From Steinernema hermaphroditum (taxonomy: Eukaryota > Nematoda > Chromadorea > Rhabditida > Steinernematidae), in contig CM059624.1 in NCBI GenBank assembly GCA_030435675.1, positions 12,610,769 to 12,674,768 on the forward strand: a stretch of DNA of 64,000 bases, in the 5' to 3' direction. Made by a program: the position numbers and the translations under genes. Numbering within the stretch: the first letter of the stretch is position 1; each line of letters begins with the position of its first letter. Of this stretch, positions 57,480 to 64,000 are shown one piece after another. The notes below the pieces were generated by a model, which saw only the letters and a program-made list of their open reading frames with translations, searched no databases and was not told where the DNA came from.

Positions 57480-57609
57480 GTGAAGCGCGCCGTCTACCAC
57501 CGGTTCGACATCAACGCCGCGCCAGGAATGAAGCCGTCTACAAGCGATATCCTCTGTTGTCTATTAATCGGTGTCATGCAAGGCGTAACGCCTTTGATTC
57601 ATGAAGTAA
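57480..57609 (+). repeat. Conserved short block, copy 2 (hairpin AAGGCGTAACGCCTT)
   Basis: Contains AAGGCGTAACGCCTT at 57580-57594 followed by TGATTCATGA. A frame upstream reads KRAVYHRFDINAAPGMKPST and continues to VMQGVTPLIHEVKS, then stop. The surrounding 500 bp are unusually GC-rich and open on both strands, so this may be a decayed gene or part of a transposon. Confidence 0.4.
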
Positions 57610-57639
57610 AATCGTAAAAAATCGTATGTTTAGCCATTG

Positions 57640-57776
57640 ATGTTTAGCCACTGATGACCAATTTTCTCTCTTGGTTCTGCCACGCTTACGTCGTCAGGAT
57701 CTTTTGTGATCTCGTCCCGCCATCTTGTTCTGCTTGTTCTTTGTGGTCTGGTCACAATCGGTCTCCCCCTCCGTTA
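57640..57776 (-). mobile_element. RTE-like non-LTR retrotransposon tail fragment
   Basis: The minus strand reads RRGRPIVTRPQRT then SRTRWRDEITKD. The pattern RRGRP...TRWRDEI is the conserved C-terminal segment of RTE/LINE reverse-transcriptase polyproteins. A stop codon lies directly upstream and no reverse-transcriptase core is present, so it is a short remnant. Confidence 0.5.
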
Positions 57777-60700
57777 GGCGTTTCGACCATTTCTCATCGT
57801 CATCAGCTGCTAACTTCCAAACTTATTTGTATGCCGATCACAAATCAACGAATACAGTAATTTGGATTGTGACAGTCCCTACATGGCTAAGCTTAGTCCT
57901 GTAACCAAAAATACATCAAAGAAAGTGCTAAACAGGAAAGAGCGAATTTGGATTGTCATGAAAGACAGTTAGACTGGGATGAAGGGCAGGCAAATCCCTA
58001 CTTTTTGTGCAACTTCTGGAGACAGTCCCTACATGTGCCATGAAGCGTGTCGTTACCGACATCTTTCAACATCGACGCCGCACCACCACTACTGCAAAGA
58101 TCTATCGGTATATTCAGGCCTACTGCTAATCAGATATATATTCTAGATTTCGATACCTTCCAACTTGATGTTCTTGACTTTAATCAGTTTATCCCTTCAT
58201 GCTCTTGCTGAGATCTCGAGGTCGAATCCAGTTATAATCCAAGGGAAAACCAGTGACCTCGGACTTGACTACCCATGGCCCAATGGGCTCGGAAAGGATT
58301 CCCCGGTTCATGGCGCCATGTCATGTGTGATGCCAAATTTTTGATCTCTTTGTGATTGTGATCATTAGATCTCCGAGTAATTTTACTGTCACGGCATAAA
58401 CTGTGATTTACCACTCGATGTTGCACTTTCGAAATTGATGAAAATTTATGTGTTCATGATTAATAGATAAATTAATAGATAAATCAGATTAATAAATCTC
58501 TGTTTTCCCAGACTTTTCGGTCAACCACACAAACCAGGAGACCGTAGACACGTAAACACCAACGAAACACATATTTTCGGAAGATGTGAACCAGTAAACA
58601 AAAGTACCTCGAGTTGCTTATGTGTTTCGAAATTGAGGTTATCTGAAAGGGTTTCTTGCTCCTGTGGGTCATCATTAAGAAGCTGTTGAAATTATTCAAA
58701 TCGCTCCTGACAGAAAAGAAATTGGTCAAAATGACTAAACCACAAAAATATTTCCCTGATTACAGAAGCTGTATGACGAACTCTTGGACAATGCGACGTA
58801 GCAAAAATTCTCATTGTGGACATTGCATGGATGAATGTGTGACGGATGACATGAGAAGACTGCAAAAATGAAGAAGTTTTCTTTCAAAAAAAAAACCTTT
58901 TGCGCAGTTTGCGTGATTTACGTCTAATAAATAGTCGTTACAAATGTGACCCGTTTTCGACTTAACAGCCAAATAGATAGCTCATTACAGATTCGACATA
59001 ATACTGTATTCCGCTTAAGACCCTTACTGAAATATTTCTAGATCAAGCAACCACGAAACAAAAATCCGTAAAATTCCGATGAGCGAACTTGTGAAAGTTT
59101 CATAATTTGTGAAACACTGCCATAAATAGAAACCATATTCTCGGACAAGAAAACACTAAAACAAGGAACGTAAACTCGTTACATTTGTTGCCTAAGGCTT
59201 CCGACTGTCAACATGAACATCGAGCTTCTTTGAATGACCACGGAGCAGAAAAGACAACGAACTAAGCTTGAAGGTAGTGATGAATTGAGTTTTGCAACAA
59301 GTCAAAAATAATCTTAAGACTGATGTTTCCAAAAGAGAAGTGTCAAAGGAATCACAAATCATATATAGGATATCCTAATCGAAGGCAAAAATGAAACGTT
59401 CGTTGACCAGAAGAACAAAAATGAACCGAAAGACAAGGCGGAAGCAGAACCCACAATCGGTAGTCAACTTAAGAAACGCGAAGTAAATCAGTTCTATCCT
59501 AAATTGAAGACGAAAGAAAGATCACCGAATGAAGCCCCGTCAAGAACGTCGATCGGAACATCGAAGCTAGATGGCGAGACGAGTTCAAGAAGGCGACTGT
59601 GACGCACGCGTGAAATACCCGATCAACAAAAATGGACCTGAGATCTGCGAATTGCAACAATTATGATTGGAAATAAGAAGCTATAGTCAGTTACAGAAAT
59701 ACAAGTACGAGTTCTTCCACATCGGACACATTAGTATATTCATATGATGGATGACATGTGCCGCACCATAAACAAAAATCGATAAGATAAGACAGTGAAT
59801 TAAACTTAAAGTTATCTTAAAACTTAAATTATATTAAGACTTACGTTTCCAAATGGTACGGGCAAAAATTATAAGTGAAACATATATTGAGTTGTTCGAG
59901 CGCATAAGGCTAATGTACGAAGAGATGTCATTGATTGCAGAAATTAGGAATCAAAAGCGAAGACTGCCACGATCAATAGAATTTCACCTCTAATTTTCAA
60001 AAATTCAAAAAATGAGGAACTCAGCACGGCAGAAGCACGCGCATCACTTCCTACTTCCCCAAGTTCCAGAATGCACATGGCTCCGCGCGGTTTACTAATT
60101 CAGAAACATCAAAAGTGGCGGGATGTTTTCATGAAAACACGAGTCGGTTTTGCGAATCAATTCGTTGGAAAGAAACTCTAACCGAATTACGAAGTCGGAA
60201 TGGGAAATGAGCTGGCAGGGTGGAAAACAAAGTTGTGAGGGGTGGCCATTGGATAGAGGTTGGGAACTCTGACGCGCATAAACTCGATATGAATATAAAC
60301 TGCCCTAAATCAAACTATGCACATAATACAAATTCAGTGAGCCACACCTTAATCGATGCGCATCATTGGTGTGGCTTCCATTGGGTTGTTAAGTTTAAAA
60401 CGGGTCACTGAGCAAATTTACATTTACATTTACTCTTGAATCAATGATATTCGTCATGCAAGATATCTCATAATGCTCAAAGGAGAACCGTATATCACCG
60501 TAGTAGCTGCTGATCTTCTTTCTTCGGCGCAGAGCGCGACGTCCGAATTGAAGGCAGCTATCCCATCAGTGTGCGCGGGCTTCGAAGCGACAAAGAGGCT
60601 GTATCCAGAAGATGCGCGGTGGTGGAGCGTGCAACAACATACAAGCCCGATAGTTCGGGCAACAAAGAGAGGTGGTACTCGATTCCCATTGTAAGTTTCG

Positions 60701-60795
60701 AAGAACACACGCCGACCGAACGAGTAATTTTTACTCCAATTGAACTGAAGTATAAAATCGTATTTTCTCAGGCTATTTTGTATGACACTGGTTAA

Positions 60796-61165
60796 GAAAC
60801 TCAAAAATGATTAATGTTTCCCGCTTTTGATCGTCAAAATTTTAACGACGAGGTAAACCTAATCAAAATTTAGGTTCCTCCGAAAGAGATCAAATAGTAA
60901 GCTTTGCACAGGTCTTACTGTGTGCGAAAAAAAGCAAAAATCTCTCCAAGTATCTAAAAGTTGAAGAACAGAAGAAACTCAAAAATGATTAATACATAGA
61001 AAAAATGGTAACTTGTGGTCAGCGAACTTTAACAAGAAGGTAGGGCTAATTAAAATTTGGGTTCCTAAAAATAGTGAGCTTTACATAGCACCGTGTACAT
61101 CAAGTAAGAAGATGAAGTAAGGCAGCCAAAAATCTTTCCAAGTATTTACAAGTCGAAGAATAACG
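60796..61165. repeat. Local tandem duplication (about 180-bp unit)
   Basis: GAAACTCAAAAATGATTAAT begins both units (60796 and 60974). Further shared segments are AACCTAATCAAAATTTAGGT with GGCTAATTAAAATTTGGGTT, and CAAAAATCTCTCCAAGTATC with CAAAAATCTTTCCAAGTATT, ending in GAAGAACAG / GAAGAATAAC. Confidence 0.65.
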
Positions 61166-62639
61166 AACAGAAGAACAGTGTCCGATAAGCATGTTGTGTT
61201 TCAACTAGCACCACTCGCTCCTTCTAATAAATTCGCACTTTCAAACCTTGTTTTCCACACTGGGAACATGTTTCTCACTTCGACAGCTTTTTGGCCACTT
61301 CCTGTGTTTTTCCATGACGACTGGGAGAGAAGAACAAAAATAAACGTCTAGGATATGAATGCGCGCGCATATGACTAAAACATCAACTATCGGATATTAC
61401 TATTCCCTTCGCACAACCGACTACAGTCCATTAGAAGGATAGGATCCTTGTGCAAACCGAGTAAAACACAGTATTAAACCGAAATGAAAACAATCGAAAC
61501 AAAAATTCATTCATCTATTCATCCGTTCTACTGGACTACCTGTAAACATCCTGTCTCTATCTTTCCGTCACGGTAAAACAAGAATATGATGCCCAAAAAT
61601 GCTGAAAAACCTTTATTGTCGAGAAAGGAAGGAGCAGACCCCTTGGTTTTGGTATGTGTCAAGCATCGCCTCGTTTAGTACCGCTCGTAACCAAAATTGT
61701 CCTGTACCCGTACCCGAATCCGAAAACCCGACCCTCCGATTGATTGCTTTCCTATTTCGACTTGTAATCAGTAACTACTCATCCCATCAGCGGATGCAAT
61801 GATCGCCCGGCTCCCAGAAGATATGGAAGGCCACCACCACTGAAGTCAGATGAGAATCAGCGACTACGGTGTGCTACTGGTCCTTCTTATTGCTCTATAT
61901 GAATTACACGACGCTGATCGAAGAGAACAGACTCGTATACTCATTGCTCCAGGCCACGCGTGCGTTCTTTACATACGATATACCCTAAAAGTCTATTCAT
62001 CCGAAGAAAAAATGAGTTAACATGTCTAAAACAAATTAGCGTTCGAATCACCACTTCAAAGCTGCAACTATCACTCATAATCACACTCCATGCCACAAAT
62101 GTGCACTTCAGCAAAAATCCAATTTGCACCGATAAACTAAACGTCAACGTCTCCCACTTCCACACGGAACAAACATAGAGGAAGTGTGGTTGGTCCAGTT
62201 GTTTCAAATGCCCTTTAACAGGAAAACCGAATTAGCCATTTACCGTATTACTGAACGCATAACGAGAAGGAACAATAAACAAAAGTTTAGCTGCTTGTGC
62301 GTCCTAGCTGTCCCCAACAGGCGACAGCGGAAGAGTCCGTAAAACTGACCTTTTCTCTAAATTAGACTCTCCGAAATCAACGAACGGATGAAGTCCATAG
62401 AGAACTCTGTCAAAACAAATTCAGACCGCTTCATTGTTTACTCAAGTCCGAAAAATGTACTGTGGATAACATCGCCTGAGGCGATCTCTGATAGACGTAG
62501 GCTAGACGAGGGCCAGGCTAATGAGAAAGGGACCAAAAAGGAAGAGACTTTACTGTGTTTCTTTGAAGCAGAGATGGAAGAAATAAAAGGAAAGTGAACC
62601 TGAAGTGGATCTATGCCTTACTAATGACAAGAGCACATG

Positions 62640-62835
62640 GAATATTAGAGCTACTTCCTGGGAGCGTTTCACCCCGGCTCCCAGAAGGCCTGGAACACCA
62701 AAGAGCCGTTCCAACCTCTCAACAAGAAGAGCGTCACCACCACCCGTTCTCCCAAGCCGAAGCTCAACATCGAAGTATGCGTCGCCAGATCCCGTGATAG
62801 TTTCCCTACACTACTTCGGCCACTCCGCTCCAATG
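62640..62835 (-). repeat. Dispersed repeat, copy 3
   Basis: The minus strand includes GAGCGGAGTGGCCGAAGTAG then TGTAGGGAAACTATCACGGG, matching GTGGCGTAGGGAAACTATCA at 12.1 kb. The plus-strand sequence CCGGCTCCCAGAAG at 62674 is also found at 61808 (CCGGCTCCCAGAAG), about 870 bp away. Confidence 0.4.
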
Positions 62836-63678
62836 ACTACACCTCTACGACAATCAGCTCTTCGCTCTTTTTAAGTGCCAAAATTCAGAATTCGGACAGA
62901 ATATTACGATAGCCAGCGGAATAAGCATAGGATAAGGCATGGGCGGGTGAGCATGAACGCGTCTTTGAATAGTATGTACATCTAGACGCTCTAGAATCGC
63001 CGTCGAGACACCTGGAAGGTACACTGGACCCATTTCACCAAAACGTCATGTGAAGAGTAGATTATGTGCAACTCGCCTCAACGACAGGAACGGTTTCTAG
63101 AGGATATAAAATGAGCGTTTGAGAACGGAGTGTAATGAAATATTCACCCATAGATCAAGCAAAACATGTTACAATACAGACCGAACAAAAGAACTACGCT
63201 AAAATGTGTGGTTTCTGGTTTCTAGGCCCTGTTTTGTCCGCACTCAGGCCACCGTCCCTAATAAACTCGCACTTTCAAACCTTGTTTTCCATTGTGTCGA
63301 ATATTTCATTTGACCGCTCGTGGGCCAATGCTCTTCACTTCCGTTGTTTACAGCATACGTTTGGATTTACATATGGAAGCATTTCAAAAGTGTTTGGTTA
63401 TGGCAGACCGAAGCTTAAGGCTTAAGTCCCGACTAGCGAAAATCCAGGAGACGCATATGGCTGATATTGAAGGTTAAACTAGTTATAACAAAATAAAGAG
63501 AACAGGCACTGATATCCATCTTTCTGACCAAATGGCGATTATCAAGCTAACCGTCAAAAACACAAAGCAATGATCCCATGATTTAATCCGGACGAAGCGT
63601 TCTGCAATGCTGCAAGTCTCCAGCCAGACGTCTAAAATGCACCTTGAAGAGGTCTATCATTGAGATATGTTACCTGTT

Positions 63679-63930
63679 AAGGCCCGGTCATAGTTGTGGA
63701 AACAGTTTCCGGAAACAGTTTCCGCCATTGTAAAAACTGTTTCCGGAAACAGTTTCCCGCAAACTGTTTCCAGAAACAGTTTCCCGCAAACTGTTTCCAG
63801 AGCCGGTCATAGTCCAAAAAACTGTTTCCGGAAACAGTTTGGCGAAACTGTTTCCGGAAACGGTTTCCGGGGCGGAAACTGTTTTCAAGCATGTTTGAAA
63901 ACAGTTTTCTGTTTCCGGAAACAGTTTTGA
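63679..63930. repeat. Cluster of palindromic GGAAACAGTTTCC-type repeats
   Basis: CTGTTTCCGGAAACAG and variants recur about a dozen times in 250 bp, including two exact 27-bp units (CCCGCAAACTGTTTCCAGAA plus ACAGTTT). GGTCATAGT occurs twice (63687, 63804). The block starts with TTAAGGCCCGGTCATAG, resembling the end of the 11.55-kb foldback element, and so is probably one arm or the core of a related element. Confidence 0.65.
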
Positions 63931-64000
63931 ATTCGCGGTGGGACCTGTTGTGCAGATTTGGTTTCTGAATTACTCTGAGTGGTTTCACGTTGTTTTTCGA

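Larger units (their letters stand above)
39058..63640. other. Gene-desert, A-rich interval
   Basis: About 24.6 kb in which I found no gene I can support. The top strand is A-rich, and CAAAAAT is very frequent from about 43 kb onward. Contents listed separately: perfect hairpin at 40.2 kb, mariner-like element at 42.85 kb, small palindrome at 45.95 kb, three local tandem duplications (55.2, 56.8, 60.8 kb), two copies of a conserved short coding-like block (51.0 and 57.5 kb), an RTE-like fragment at 57.7 kb and dispersed repeat sequence near 61.8 and 62.7 kb. The first 300 bp upstream of the GPCR ATG probably hold its promoter, where an acceptor ATTTTTCAG precedes the ATG by 16 bp. No tRNA or rRNA was recognised. 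Confidence 0.5.

Noticed and set aside
57108..57604. Overlapping 130-residue (-) and 101-residue (+) ORFs in a GC-rich patch
   Set aside because: Both strands are open because of composition; no domain in either. The patch is kept only as a conserved block of unknown nature.
62030..62060. GTTCGAATC resembling a tRNA T-loop
   Set aside because: No acceptor stem, anticodon arm or B-box spacing around it; likewise the similar word near 25550.
8500..62200. ATTTTTG motifs as proven piRNA genes
   Set aside because: I could not find a constant second motif or a fixed-distance start, and the known C. elegans core (CTGTTTCA) is not enriched beside them; kept only as a hypothesis.

Overview
This window is from a nematode nuclear genome, probably a free-living rhabditine-type worm. 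The evidence is short GT-AG introns (mostly 38-50 bp), a TTTCAG splice-acceptor placed directly on a start codon (typical of spliced-leader acceptance), and clear homologues of TOE-1/HEATR1/UTP10, the F1-ATPase inhibitor MAI-2 and the Ap4A hydrolase NDX-4. Species and genus cannot be fixed from the sequence alone.

Layout. 1-8.3 kb is a compact housekeeping block: the start of a secreted-protein gene (-), a 17-exon toe-1/HEATR1 gene (-), mai-2 (+) and ndx-4 (+). 8.3-18 kb is gene-poor and T-rich; it holds a 430-bp foldback element, two adjacent near-perfect hairpins and a possible Mpv17-like fragment. 18-19.4 kb is a three-exon neuropeptide precursor with five NPY(S/A)W repeats. 22.2-35.1 kb is the accessory core: nine copies of a family of roughly 61-83-residue secreted peptides (two-exon genes, signal peptide, most ending KR-DYVYGE), interleaved with a PAN-like secreted protein, a metallocarboxypeptidase, a type I membrane protein and a secreted VWA/C-type-lectin protein. 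35.4-39.1 kb is a class A GPCR of FMRFamide-receptor type (-). 39-64 kb is A-rich and has no gene I can support; it contains a mariner-like element, an RTE-like LINE tail, several local tandem duplications, a 25-bp perfect hairpin and a palindromic repeat block at the right edge.

The most interesting system is the DYVYGE peptide family. Eight of the nine copies form four head-to-head pairs, each sharing about 230 bp of conserved promoter; the ninth keeps only one side of that promoter. The order of subtypes in the left half (N-/K+, N-/I+) is exactly reverse-complemented in the right half (I-/N+, K-/N+), so the locus looks like an inverted duplication into which unrelated genes have come to lie. 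One copy has lost its ATG and splice donor, one has a frameshift that intron retention would repair, and one has exchanged its tail for a possible amidated peptide.

A second unexplained pattern is the heptamer ATTTTTG. By eye it is strongly over-represented on the top strand from 8.5 to 24 kb and on the bottom strand from about 43 to 62 kb, with very few in the opposite sense. All exon structures here were worked out by reading splice sites and phases by hand; transcripts have not been seen.
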